A program made the translations under genes and the position numbers. Shown one piece after another: positions 43,302-52,060 of a stretch of DNA of 64,000 nucleotides. The first letter of the stretch is position 1, and the number at the start of each line of letters is the position of its first letter. The notes below the pieces were generated by a model. It was not told the origin of the DNA. It worked only from the letters and a program-made list of their open reading frames with translations, and ran no database searches. Source of the DNA: GCA-2705995 sp048267965 (lineage in GTDB: Bacteria; Bacteroidota; Bacteroidia; Flavobacteriales_G; Salibacteraceae); NCBI GenBank assembly GCA_048267965.1, contig JBLWWK010000003.1:62001-126000 (forward strand). Direction: 5' to 3'.

Positions 43302-45263
43302 TTAAACATCCACGTTAGCGTATTTAGCGTGTTGTTCAATAAACTCTCTACGAGGTGGAACTTCATCTCCCATGAGCATAGAGAAGATTCTATCTGCTTC
43401 GGCACCACTTTCGATGGTTACTTGGCGCAGTGTTCTAAACTCTGGGTTCATAGTTGTATCCCAAAGTTGTTCGGCATTCATCTCTCCCAAACCTTTGTAT
43501 CGCTGCACGCTTACACTGCTTTCGTTGCCTTTACCTTTCATTTCTTGAACGAGGCGGTTACGCTCTTCTTCGTTCCAAGCATAAGAACTTTGGCTTCCTT
43601 TCTTTACTAAGTAAAGAGGCGGAGTAGCAATGTAGATATTTCCATTTTCAATCAATTCTTTCATGTAACGGAAGAAGAAAGTTAAGATCAACGTTTGAAT
43701 GTGAGAACCATCAACATCGGCATCACACATGATAATTACTTTGTGGTATCTCAACTTCGAAGTATCTAATGCTTTAGAATCTTCTTCGGTTCCTACCTTT
43801 ACGCCTAAAGCTGTATAGATATTTTTTATCTCTTCGTTTTCGAAGATTTTATGCTGCATTGCTTTCTCAACGTTCAAGATTTTACCTCGTAATGGCATAA
43901 TAGCTTGAAAGTCTCGATCTCTACCTTGCTTGGCGGTTCCACCTGCCGAATCACCCTCGACTAAGTAAATCTCACTTCTGCTGGCATCTTTCGAAGAGCA
44001 ATCTGAAAGTTTACCCGGTAAGCCAGCGCCAGACATTACGTTTTTACGCTGAACCATTTCACGAGCTTTCTTCGCTGCTTGTCTAGCTTGAGCGGCAAGA
44101 ATTACTTTCTGTACAATGGTTTTGGCATCTTTCGGATGCTCTTCTAAGTAATAAGAAAGCATTTCGCTTACTGCTTGAGAAACAGGAGCGTTTACTTCGC
44201 GGTTACCTAATTTGGTTTTGGTTTGCCCTTCGAATTGTGGTTCGGCTACTTTTACAGAGATTACTGCGGTAAGTCCTTCCCTAAAATCGTCACCATTAAT
44301 TTCAAACTTGAGCTTATCTAACAAGCCACTCTCGTCTGCATATTTTTTAAGGGTGTTGGTTAAACCTCTTCTAAATCCAGAAAGGTGCGTTCCCCCTTCG
44401 TGGGTATTGATGTTGTTTACGTAAGAGTGAATGTTTTCGGAGTACGAGTTGTTGTAAACCATAGCTACTTCAACAGGAACACCATCTTTTTCCCCCTCGA
44501 TGTAAATTATGTCTTCGATAATAGGTTCGCGGGTAGAATCTAAGAATTGAACGAACTCTTTGAGACCACCTTCAGAAAAGAAATCAGATTTTCTAGGATT
44601 TCCTTCTTCGTCTAAATCTCTTTTATCTTCGATGCTAATGCGAATTCCTTTGTTCAAAAAGGCTAATTCACGCATACGGTTCTCTAACGTTTCGAAGTTG
44701 TAAACGGTAGATTCAAAAATTTCGCTATCGGGTTTAAAGGTAACTTGGGTTCCTGATAACTCAGTAGTACCAATTTCTTTAATATCGGCCATTGCTTTAC
44801 CACGCGTGTATTCTTGCTGGTAAATCACGCCTTTTCTGTAAACTGTAGCTTCTAAATGGCTAGAAAGCGCGTTTACACAAGAAACCCCAACACCGTGCAA
44901 ACCACCCGATACCTTGTAGGTATCTTTATCGAATTTACCACCAGCGTGCAGAACCGTCATTACTACCTCAAGGGCTGACTTCTTTTCTTTTTCGTGGTAG
45001 TCGACTGGTATACCCCGACCGTTATCGACAACGGTGATGCTGTCGTCTTCGTTAATCGATACTTGTATGTTGTCGCAATAGCCTGCTAAAGCTTCATCAA
45101 TTGAGTTGTCAACCACCTCATAAACAAGGTGGTGTAGACCTTTTACGCCAACGTCTCCAATATACATGGCGGGTCTTTTGCGCACGGCTTCTAGACCTTC
45201 AAGTACTTGAATATTACTAGCTGAGTAGTCTTTCTTGTTTAAGTCTTCTTTTTCTTCACTCAT
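43302..45263 (-). CDS. gyrB: DNA gyrase subunit B
   Basis: The ATPase subunit of gyrase, which introduces negative supercoils. The 653-residue protein has the ATP-binding block VVDNSIDEALAGYCD and GRGIPVDYHEKEKKSALEVVMTVLHAGGKFD, the KVSGGLHGVGVSCVNAL loop, and the Toprim EGDSAGGTAKQGRDRDFQAIMPLRGKILNVEKA with MCDADVDGSHIQTL. It lacks the long insert seen in E. coli GyrB, as is usual outside gammaproteobacteria. The leader carries an inverted repeat that could form a hairpin 15 bases before the ATG. Confidence 0.97.
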   Translation of the reverse strand: MSEEKEDLNKKDYSASNIQVLEGLEAVRKRPAMYIGDVGVKGLHHLVYEVVDNSIDEALAGYCDNIQVSINEDDSITVVDNGRGIPVDYHEKEKKSALEVVMTVLHAGGKFDKDTYKVSGGLHGVGVSCVNALSSHLEATVYRKGVIYQQEYTRGKAMADIKEIGTTELSGTQVTFKPDSEIFESTVYNFETLENRMRELAFLNKGIRISIEDKRDLDEEGNPRKSDFFSEGGLKEFVQFLDSTREPIIEDIIYIEGEKDGVPVEVAMVYNNSYSENIHSYVNNINTHEGGTHLSGFRRGLTNTLKKYADESGLLDKLKFEINGDDFREGLTAVISVKVAEPQFEGQTKTKLGNREVNAPVSQAVSEMLSYYLEEHPKDAKTIVQKVILAAQARQAAKKAREMVQRKNVMSGAGLPGKLSDCSSKDASRSEIYLVEGDSAGGTAKQGRDRDFQAIMPLRGKILNVEKAMQHKIFENEEIKNIYTALGVKVGTEEDSKALDTSKLRYHKVIIMCDADVDGSHIQTLILTFFFRYMKELIENGNIYIATPPLYLVKKGSQSSYAWNEEERNRLVQEMKGKGNESSVSVQRYKGLGEMNAEQLWDTTMNPEFRTLRQVTIESGAEADRIFSMLMGDEVPPRREFIEQHAKYANVDV

Positions 45264-45278
45264 AAAACACTTGATTTA

Positions 45279-45305
45279 AGCTGCATTCTTGAATACAATG
45301 CAGCT
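45279..45305 (-). promoter_or_regulatory. Inverted repeat in the gyrB leader
   Basis: Perfect nine-base arms AGCTGCATT (45279-45287) and AATGCAGCT (45297-45305) flank nine bases. They lie between the probable -7 box and the gyrB ATG, so the RNA hairpin would form close to the start codon. Confidence 0.6.
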
Positions 45306-45319
45306 AGATGCAATTCTAA

Positions 45320-45327
45320 CAAAGATA
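45320..45327 (-). promoter_or_regulatory. Probable -7 box for gyrB
   Basis: The minus strand reads TATCTTTG, an exact TAnnTTTG match, 57 bases upstream of the ATG and just before the leader inverted repeat. No clear -33 box is present. Confidence 0.5.
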
Positions 45328-45434
45328 ACACATCAGAGCGGCTAAATGCCCCGTTTACACTAATATACAGCGCTTTTTATTAACATGTAATTAACAGCGG
45401 ATTTAGCATTTTTTTAACGGTACGAACCCGTTTT

Positions 45435-47162
45435 CTATTCTCCCCAAAATGAGTACGAGATACCCGCTAAAAAGTTAAAACGTTGGGTCGGATAATTATT
45501 GAAACGTTCGTATTCGATGGCAGCGATATTATTTAGCCTTACAAAGCCGCTTAGTTTCTTGTTTAAGCGATATTCGGCTCCTAAATTAATGTCGATGGTT
45601 CCTTTTAATTCTTTGGCATAAATTCCGGTAGCAACACGTTCACCTTCGGTTTCGTCATAGGTTCTAGCGAACTGCTTGCTGATGTAAAATATATCTGCAC
45701 GAAGCACAATTTTGTCGTGCATATCGTAATGTGCTGTGAGTGTTCCTTTGAATTCTGGCAAATGCCATACTTCTGGCTGATTTTTAGGATTGTAAGACCA
45801 AAAATCTCCACGAGCAATCACTTTTAAACGGTCAATTTCGTTGAAGCTAATTTCACCTGAGATGTGCGTAATATCAAGCGTATCGTACAGCACGTTAAAT
45901 TGGCTGTCTGCATAGTAAAATTCATTGTCACTTGCGAGCAAAGACTCGGCACTGTTTACATACATAGCATAATTGGCAACTTGTGATCGTTCCGCAATTA
46001 AACTAAACGAAAGAGTAGAGTTATACGCCCCTCTTACCCCACCGTAAAACTTGTAGCGTGTGTTTTCGTTGGCAAGAGCAAAAGCTGGGTTAATAAACGG
46101 ATTGTCGTTTCTTACCGAATTAAAATTCTGACGTTTTAATCCGCCTGTGATCCCTATAAATGGTATCAGCAAATCGTTGGCAATGCTGTATTTTAAATCT
46201 GCTTTCGGGTAAAATCTAAATTCACCGCCATCTTCAAATTCGCTCATGGCATTTAAACCTAAACTAACTCGCCATTCTTTGCCTCTAAACACGATTTGAG
46301 GATTTAACCCAATAATGGTGTTCGAAACCGTATCGAGGCTAGATTGGTAATTGTTGTGATCTACTACTAGGTTTAAAAATGCTTGCTCTTTATTGAAAAA
46401 CTTATTGAGATTAGCATTTACTAAAACATTGTGTTCTTTGGTTTGGTAGGCATCTTCTAAGAAGTAGTAATCGGCATCGAAACGATAGTTCAAATCAGTA
46501 GAATCGGCATAAAAACTTCTCAAAGAAGCATTGGCAGAGATTTTAGAATAGAATTGTTCTATGGTAGCTTTATCGATATCGTCTGCTTTTTCAATTTCGT
46601 TGTAATAGGGCGTGTCGAAACCGTAAAAATGATTGGTATTTCTGCTGTAACCAACGTTTCCGCTTAGCGAATGGTATTTGAAAAAACGGGTTCCGTTCAA
46701 CAGAATTTCATTTTCGCTAGCTGTTGAGGTAGCTACATCTCTAATATTACCTTGCGTACGTAAATGGCTCAATTCTATGCCGTAAAGTCCATTTCTAGAG
46801 CGTAAATTGTTCAAATGCAAACGGGCATTTGTAGTTCCATAATTTCCGATTCCACCGCGAAAATACCCTCTGTATAACCGGTCTAATGGTTCGCCTCGCA
46901 TGTTTGCCGCTTTTATGCTGTCGGGCAAAAAAGAGGTAGACGCTCGTTTGTTGAGCATGCGGTATTTAAAGTCGATTTTAGGTGCGGCAATGGGCTTAAT
47001 TTTGGGCTCTTCAAGAATCTTAGAAGCATCTGAAATAGTCGGCTCAAATTCTTTGACAATAATCACGGCTCCCCCTCGCAAAGTATCTTCTTCGTTTTGT
47101 GCAAGGGCTGTTTGAATTGCGAAAGTTGATAACGCTAGAGCAAAACATTTTATCTTATTCAT
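45435..47162 (-). CDS. Outer-membrane beta-barrel protein
   Basis: A 575-residue exported protein with a signal peptide (about residues 1-21, ending ALAQ), a short N-terminal segment (VIIVKEFEPTISDASKI) and alternating, aromatic-rich beta strands that fit a porin-like barrel, ending with a terminal aromatic (SYSFWGE). It resembles TonB-dependent-receptor-like porins of Bacteroidota but has no recognisable plug domain or TonB box. Its start overlaps the end of the TPR gene by eight bases. The function is unknown. Confidence 0.8.
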   Translation of the reverse strand: MNKIKCFALALSTFAIQTALAQNEEDTLRGGAVIIVKEFEPTISDASKILEEPKIKPIAAPKIDFKYRMLNKRASTSFLPDSIKAANMRGEPLDRLYRGYFRGGIGNYGTTNARLHLNNLRSRNGLYGIELSHLRTQGNIRDVATSTASENEILLNGTRFFKYHSLSGNVGYSRNTNHFYGFDTPYYNEIEKADDIDKATIEQFYSKISANASLRSFYADSTDLNYRFDADYYFLEDAYQTKEHNVLVNANLNKFFNKEQAFLNLVVDHNNYQSSLDTVSNTIIGLNPQIVFRGKEWRVSLGLNAMSEFEDGGEFRFYPKADLKYSIANDLLIPFIGITGGLKRQNFNSVRNDNPFINPAFALANENTRYKFYGGVRGAYNSTLSFSLIAERSQVANYAMYVNSAESLLASDNEFYYADSQFNVLYDTLDITHISGEISFNEIDRLKVIARGDFWSYNPKNQPEVWHLPEFKGTLTAHYDMHDKIVLRADIFYISKQFARTYDETEGERVATGIYAKELKGTIDINLGAEYRLNKKLSGFVRLNNIAAIEYERFNNYPTQRFNFLAGISYSFWGE

Positions 47163-50100
47163 TTTCGCCTCCTTTCTCGGTAGGAACCGATTCTTCTATC
47201 GGTTTTTCTTCTTTAAATAATCCGTTGTAGTCACCATCGGTCTCACCCATATCGATTTCGATGGGCTCTGTTTCTTCTGGTTCTTTCGGTTGCTGTAATT
47301 CTTTAATTCTTTCGAGTTTCGTTTCCGCCTCTTGCTTAATAGAAGGGTCACCTTCAAAATTGACTACAATGCTTTCTAGAGTAGCCTGAGCTTGAAAATA
47401 ATCTTCTTTTGCTTCGTAAATATCAGCTAAGAGAATTAAGCCTTTGGCTAGCCAATTTTCATAAGAAGGAGACTTGTTAACCAATTCGAACACTTCGTTT
47501 TCGGCCTGTTGAAAATCTCCGTTTTCAAAATGTGTTTTCGCAATAATGTATTGTGCTTCAGAGGCATTTTGGTTTTGAGATTGGCTCGATAACAACTCAA
47601 AATAGACCAAAGCAGAATCGATAGATTGGTTGGCGTAAAAGCTTTTTGCTCTATAGTGCCACGCTTCGTATTTCAACGATTCGTTTAACTTTTCAAATTG
47701 TAATATTTCTTTCGAATACTTAAGGGTGGTATCGTATTCAGCTTTCTGAAACGATGTTCTGGTTAAACCAACAATAGCTGCTCGCTGATTCTCTTTATAT
47801 TCTGCTACAGAAAGTAAAATTTGATACTTCTCGTAAGCGTTTTCGTAATCGTCTTTTTCGTAATTGATATAGGCTGCCTTTACAGCAGAAAGCTCGGTAT
47901 AACGATTAAAAGCTAGGCTTAACACTTCGTTATAATGAATGAGAGCAGCATCTCGTTCGTTCTTTTTAAACAAACATTCTGCTGCGTAGAAATGCGCTGG
48001 TAGTTCAAAAATAGGATGAGCAAATCGATTTAAGTATTTCTCAAGTTGTTCAACTGCTTTGTTGCAATCGCCATTCATGTAAACACGCTCAGCAGATTCG
48101 TAATTAAGAGAATCAAGTGCGCCATCAGAAATATCCATGAAACTTAATTGATTGATATATTCTTCGTAAGCATCAATGTTCCCTTGCTCAGCATATATAT
48201 TTTCAATTCCCGTAATCGCTTCCTTAGAATCTGCATAAGAAGGGTTTTCGGTTACAACGGTTTTAAAAGCATTTAAAGCCTCTTGGTCGTTTCCTTGATT
48301 ATACATTAAGGTTCCTACCCCTAAAAGCGCTTTTTTTCTAAAAGAGCTGTACTTCTTGTTTTTGATTACCGCATTGTAATACGCCAATGCTTTTTCGTTA
48401 TCACCTTGGTTGGTGTAGGTTTTACCTAATTGATATTGTGCAGCATCGTTGTAATTCGACTCTGGATAATCAACTACTAATTTTTCAAGAAGTTTTATTT
48501 GCTCGTCTGTGTTTTTCAAAACACCCTGAGCCATGGCGTATTGATACAAAGCGTAGTCAACATCTCTTTTGCCAATTTCAATGGCTTTTTGGTAATATTC
48601 TAACGAGATGTAATAATCTTTGGTAATAAAGTAAGCATCACCAATACGAATAAAAGCATCGTTGGTTTTTTCAGCGTTTTTATTCTTTTCGAAGTCAACG
48701 TACTTTCTAAACCATTTGGCTGCGTTTTTATAGTCTTTGTTCTTAAAAAATGCATAACCCAAACCGTAATGAGCCAGTTGAAACTCTGAATACAAAATGG
48801 CTTGTGGTTTAAAAATGAAGGTGGTGTATTGGTTAATAGATTGATCAAAATCTTTCTGACGATAGTGGGCTTCTGCCATCCAGTAATGAGCAAGCGTAGT
48901 AAGTTCTTGATTGACCGGGTCTGCAATCGATTGTTCTAGTTTTTCTATAGCTTCAGCATATCGTTTATTCTGAAAAGCTTCTATGGCACTGTTAAACACT
49001 AATTGCTGATAAACCTCACGAAGTTGAACACTCTTGTTTTCAATGTTTTCGAGAGAGGCAATGGCAGTGCTATAATTTTGAGAGCTCAGGTAAATATTTA
49101 CCAAATAGTCGTTCACGATATCTGCACGGTCTGAATTAGGATATTCGTTTAAATACGCCAAAAAAGCTTTAACTGCTTCGTTGTACGGATCGAACGATAA
49201 CTCATACGCCAGTTTAGCAAAAGAGAAAAACGATTCTTCAGCAATTTCTTGATCAATATTGACTTCGTGCGCTTTCTTAAAAGCTTCTTTCGCTGCCTTT
49301 TTATTGTCGATTTTTAAATAAGCGTTTGCTAAGTAATAGGCAGAAATTTGCGCAAGAGCATCTTTGGTGTAAATCAGTTTAGAAAACTCGTTGGTAGCTT
49401 CTTTATATTCACCAATGTTGTAATACGAATTGGCGAGTTGGTAAATATCGTCACGTGTGAAATTGGTTCCTTCTTTCTTATACCTTAAGAAGAACGGTAT
49501 AGCTTCACTGTATTTTTCTTCTTGGTAGTAAGATTCTGCAATAATTCTGCTGATTTCTGCCTCTCTTTTCAATTTCGGAAGTTCTAAAAGCGGAGAAGCA
49601 TACTCAATTACTTCAGCATATTTTTCTTGTAAAAACAGAATTTGACTGATGTAATAAGGGATAACTACCGAAAATTTCGGGTGATTTTCTAATCGTTTAA
49701 AAGTTGTTAAAGCCGTTTCGTATTGTCCGTTTGAGTAGGCAATGTGACCATAATAGTAATTGGCAGGAGCGTAAAACCAGTTGTCGGTATCTTTAATTTC
49801 GTAGAAATTGCGCGATGCTTCTTCTGTTTGGTCTAGCTGTAAATAAGCGTAACCTCTTCTAAAATAAAACTCAGCTTTGTCTTTAGCACTCAGGTTAAAC
49901 GGATCTACAAACGCATACCAATTCAGCACTTTTTCCCATTTCTTTTTGCGGTAATTATACCTTCCTAGAAGAAAATAAGCCTCTCTCACTTTCGGGCTCT
50001 CCGGATAATTCTGAATAAACTCTTCTAACAAATGCTCGGCATTTCTATTAAACAGTTCTAGGGCACAAAGCGCTTTGTAAAAAGAAGCATTGGCATATAA

Positions 50101-50289
50101 TTCAGAAGTTTGGTTCTCTTCTGTTTCTAAAACACGTTCGAATTTAGAAACGGCTGCTCCAAACTTCTCTTTGTCGAAAAGGTCTACCGCTTCTTGGTAA
50201 ATTGAACTAGAATGTGTGTAAACAGTGGTCTGTTGAGCTTGCACCGCAAAGCTTAGAAAGAAGATTGAAACGAGAAATAAATACCTCAT
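47155..50289 (-). CDS. Large TPR-repeat protein, exported
   Basis: A 1044-residue protein with a signal peptide (about residues 1-18, ending AVQAQ), then about 20 tandem TPR-like helix-turn-helix repeats (such as YYNIGEYKEATNEFSKLIY and IGDAYFITKDYYISLEYYQKAIEIG) and an acidic, Glu- and Pro-rich tail. TPR scaffolds of this type are often part of the periplasmic or cell-envelope assembly machinery in Bacteroidota. It is translationally coupled to the beta-barrel gene and may help fold or sort that barrel, which is an inference. A copy of the iterated element (47179-47188) lies in the tail, and another at 48310. Confidence 0.85.
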   Translation of the reverse strand: MRYLFLVSIFFLSFAVQAQQTTVYTHSSSIYQEAVDLFDKEKFGAAVSKFERVLETEENQTSELYANASFYKALCALELFNRNAEHLLEEFIQNYPESPKVREAYFLLGRYNYRKKKWEKVLNWYAFVDPFNLSAKDKAEFYFRRGYAYLQLDQTEEASRNFYEIKDTDNWFYAPANYYYGHIAYSNGQYETALTTFKRLENHPKFSVVIPYYISQILFLQEKYAEVIEYASPLLELPKLKREAEISRIIAESYYQEEKYSEAIPFFLRYKKEGTNFTRDDIYQLANSYYNIGEYKEATNEFSKLIYTKDALAQISAYYLANAYLKIDNKKAAKEAFKKAHEVNIDQEIAEESFFSFAKLAYELSFDPYNEAVKAFLAYLNEYPNSDRADIVNDYLVNIYLSSQNYSTAIASLENIENKSVQLREVYQQLVFNSAIEAFQNKRYAEAIEKLEQSIADPVNQELTTLAHYWMAEAHYRQKDFDQSINQYTTFIFKPQAILYSEFQLAHYGLGYAFFKNKDYKNAAKWFRKYVDFEKNKNAEKTNDAFIRIGDAYFITKDYYISLEYYQKAIEIGKRDVDYALYQYAMAQGVLKNTDEQIKLLEKLVVDYPESNYNDAAQYQLGKTYTNQGDNEKALAYYNAVIKNKKYSSFRKKALLGVGTLMYNQGNDQEALNAFKTVVTENPSYADSKEAITGIENIYAEQGNIDAYEEYINQLSFMDISDGALDSLNYESAERVYMNGDCNKAVEQLEKYLNRFAHPIFELPAHFYAAECLFKKNERDAALIHYNEVLSLAFNRYTELSAVKAAYINYEKDDYENAYEKYQILLSVAEYKENQRAAIVGLTRTSFQKAEYDTTLKYSKEILQFEKLNESLKYEAWHYRAKSFYANQSIDSALVYFELLSSQSQNQNASEAQYIIAKTHFENGDFQQAENEVFELVNKSPSYENWLAKGLILLADIYEAKEDYFQAQATLESIVVNFEGDPSIKQEAETKLERIKELQQPKEPEETEPIEIDMGETDGDYNGLFKEEKPIEESVPTEKGGENE

Positions 50290-50383
50290 TGTACTGCCAT
50301 CAAGGGGTTTATGCCTATAAATAAATCAATTGGTAAAATTAACCTGCTCGGTAGGTATAAATGGGTGGGTAGAAGTAGAGTTA

Positions 50384-50417
50384 TTAACGCGTTTTTGTTA
50401 ACTATCATATGCGTTAA
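50384..50417. repeat. Inverted repeat in the TPR/ftsE divergent gap
   Basis: TTAACGC (50384-50390) and GCGTTAA (50411-50417) are perfect complements around a 20-base spacer that itself contains GTTAAC. It is near the middle of the 193-base divergent gap, so an operator is possible. Confidence 0.35.
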
Positions 50418-50482
50418 CAGGCCGAAATTCTAAGAACTTCATCAACTTATTCATTAGTTTTACCCACGAAATTAAGTGCAAT

Positions 50483-51157
50483 ATGGATAACGAACCGGTA
50501 ATAGAACTCAGCAACGTTAACATCTATCAAGGTAAAACCCTTATACTTAACGATGTAAACATGAAAGTAGATAGAGGTCAGTTTATTTACTTAATTGGAA
50601 AAACAGGAAGCGGTAAAAGCTCTCTGTTAAAAACAATTTACGGTGATTTAACGCTGAAACAAGGCGAAGGAACCGTAGCTGGGTTTAATCTAAAAAGCTT
50701 AAAGTCATCTCAAATCCCATTTTTGCGCAGAAAACTCGGAATAGTTTTTCAAGATTTTCAATTGCTGAGAGACCGAAGCGTCAACAATAACTTAATTTTT
50801 GTGATGAAAGCCACTGGCTGGACCGACAAAAACCAGATTAAACAACGCATTGCCGAGGTTTTAGAAGCCGTAGACTTACAAGATAAAGGTCAAAAAATGC
50901 CACACGAACTTTCGGGAGGTGAGCAGCAACGAGTGGCCATTGCGCGAGCGTTAATTAACCATCCAGAAATTATCTTGGCAGATGAGCCAACCGGAAATCT
51001 AGACCCCGCTACTTCAGATACCATCATTCATCTTTTGAGCGATATTTCAATGAACGGAACGGCCGTTTTAATGGCAACCCACGATTACAATTTGATGGAA
51101 AAATTCAAATCGAAAACCATCAAGTGTGAAGATGGTAGAGTAATCGAAAATCTGTAG
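50483..51157 (+). CDS. ftsE: Cell division ATP-binding protein FtsE
   Basis: An ABC ATPase that, with FtsX, controls peptidoglycan hydrolases at the division site. The 224-residue protein has Walker A GKTGSGKSS, the signature LSGGEQQRVAIARAL and Walker B ILADEPTG. The Q-loop and helical region (GIVFQDFQLLRDRSVNNNLIF) fit FtsE rather than other ATPases. FtsX is not adjacent, which is common in Bacteroidota. Its stop codon is inside a near-copy of the iterated element (51153-51162). The next gene starts nine bases later. Confidence 0.9.
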   Translation: MDNEPVIELSNVNIYQGKTLILNDVNMKVDRGQFIYLIGKTGSGKSSLLKTIYGDLTLKQGEGTVAGFNLKSLKSSQIPFLRRKLGIVFQDFQLLRDRSVNNNLIFVMKATGWTDKNQIKQRIAEVLEAVDLQDKGQKMPHELSGGEQQRVAIARALINHPEIILADEPTGNLDPATSDTIIHLLSDISMNGTAVLMATHDYNLMEKFKSKTIKCEDGRVIENL

Positions 51158-51166
51158 GAACCGATT

Positions 51167-52060
51167 ATGGTTTCCATTTTAATCCCGGTTTACAACGAGA
51201 ACGTTACCGAGCTAGTTCAGCAACTTCGGTCGCAAGCTGAAGCTCTGGAATTGGTATACGAAATTCTGGTTTTTGACGATGCTTCACTTCTCTCTGTAAA
51301 ACAACAAAACAGAATATTGAATAGTTGGGGAAAGTCTATTCGGTACGTTGAATTAGAGAAAAATTTAGGTCGTTCAGAAATACGCAATTTACTGTTTCGA
51401 GAAGCAGCGTTCGACTTTTGCATCGTACTTGATTGTGATTCAGAAGTAGTCGATCAAAAGTTTATTTTCCGCTATTTGCAGCAGAAAGACCAACTTGTAA
51501 TTTATGGTGGAAGATCTTATCGAGAAACCCCTCCAAAAGATGAAAAAAGGTATTTAAGATGGAAGTATGGAGTAGATAGAGAACAAATCTCTGCCGTAGA
51601 TCGTAAAAACTCTCCTTATCGGTTTTTCTTAACCAACAATTTCGCTATTCACAAAAGCGTATTACAGCAAGTTAAGTTTGACGAGTCTATAAAAGGATAT
51701 GGTCATGAAGACACGTTGTTTTCGAGAGACTTAGAACGATTGTCAATTCCTATTTTACACATCGAAAATCCGTTAAACCATATTGGTTTAGAAAATGACG
51801 ATGTTTTTCTTCAAAAAACAATCAACGCGCTTAGGAACTTGCTGTTTCTCTATCGAAAACAGAAAATTTCGGCAGATACAATTCCACTCTTACGAGCGTA
51901 TTTAACACTGAGAAAATGCCATCTGGTGCAGATGTGGTTATGGTTCGGAGAGAAAATGTGTTCCTACTGGGAGAAAAATTTAACCTCAGGAAAACCAAAG
52001 CTGATTTACTTCGATTTTTACCGACTTTATTGGCTTTGTAAACTGGCCTCCACCTCTTGA
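51167..52060 (+). CDS. Glycosyltransferase family 2 protein
   Basis: A 297-residue GT-A type transferase. It begins with the family start VSILIPVYNENVTELVQQL and has an acidic motif VLDCDSEV in the position of the metal-binding DxD, with GYGHEDTLFSRDL (the ED motif) near the catalytic base. It probably builds a cell-surface glycan. It follows ftsE closely on the same strand and overlaps the glycosyltransferase at 52027 on the other strand by 34 bases. Confidence 0.85.
   Translation: MVSILIPVYNENVTELVQQLRSQAEALELVYEILVFDDASLLSVKQQNRILNSWGKSIRYVELEKNLGRSEIRNLLFREAAFDFCIVLDCDSEVVDQKFIFRYLQQKDQLVIYGGRSYRETPPKDEKRYLRWKYGVDREQISAVDRKNSPYRFFLTNNFAIHKSVLQQVKFDESIKGYGHEDTLFSRDLERLSIPILHIENPLNHIGLENDDVFLQKTINALRNLLFLYRKQKISADTIPLLRAYLTLRKCHLVQMWLWFGEKMCSYWEKNLTSGKPKLIYFDFYRLYWLCKLASTS

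Noticed and set aside
45419..45441. A terminator from AACGG and CCGTT after the barrel gene
   Set aside because: On the minus strand, the direction of the gene, the arms are followed by A instead of T, and the stem is only five bases.
48600..48926. A second minus-strand frame inside the TPR gene
   Set aside because: The TPR repeats in the main frame continue through the whole region, so this frame is a shadow.
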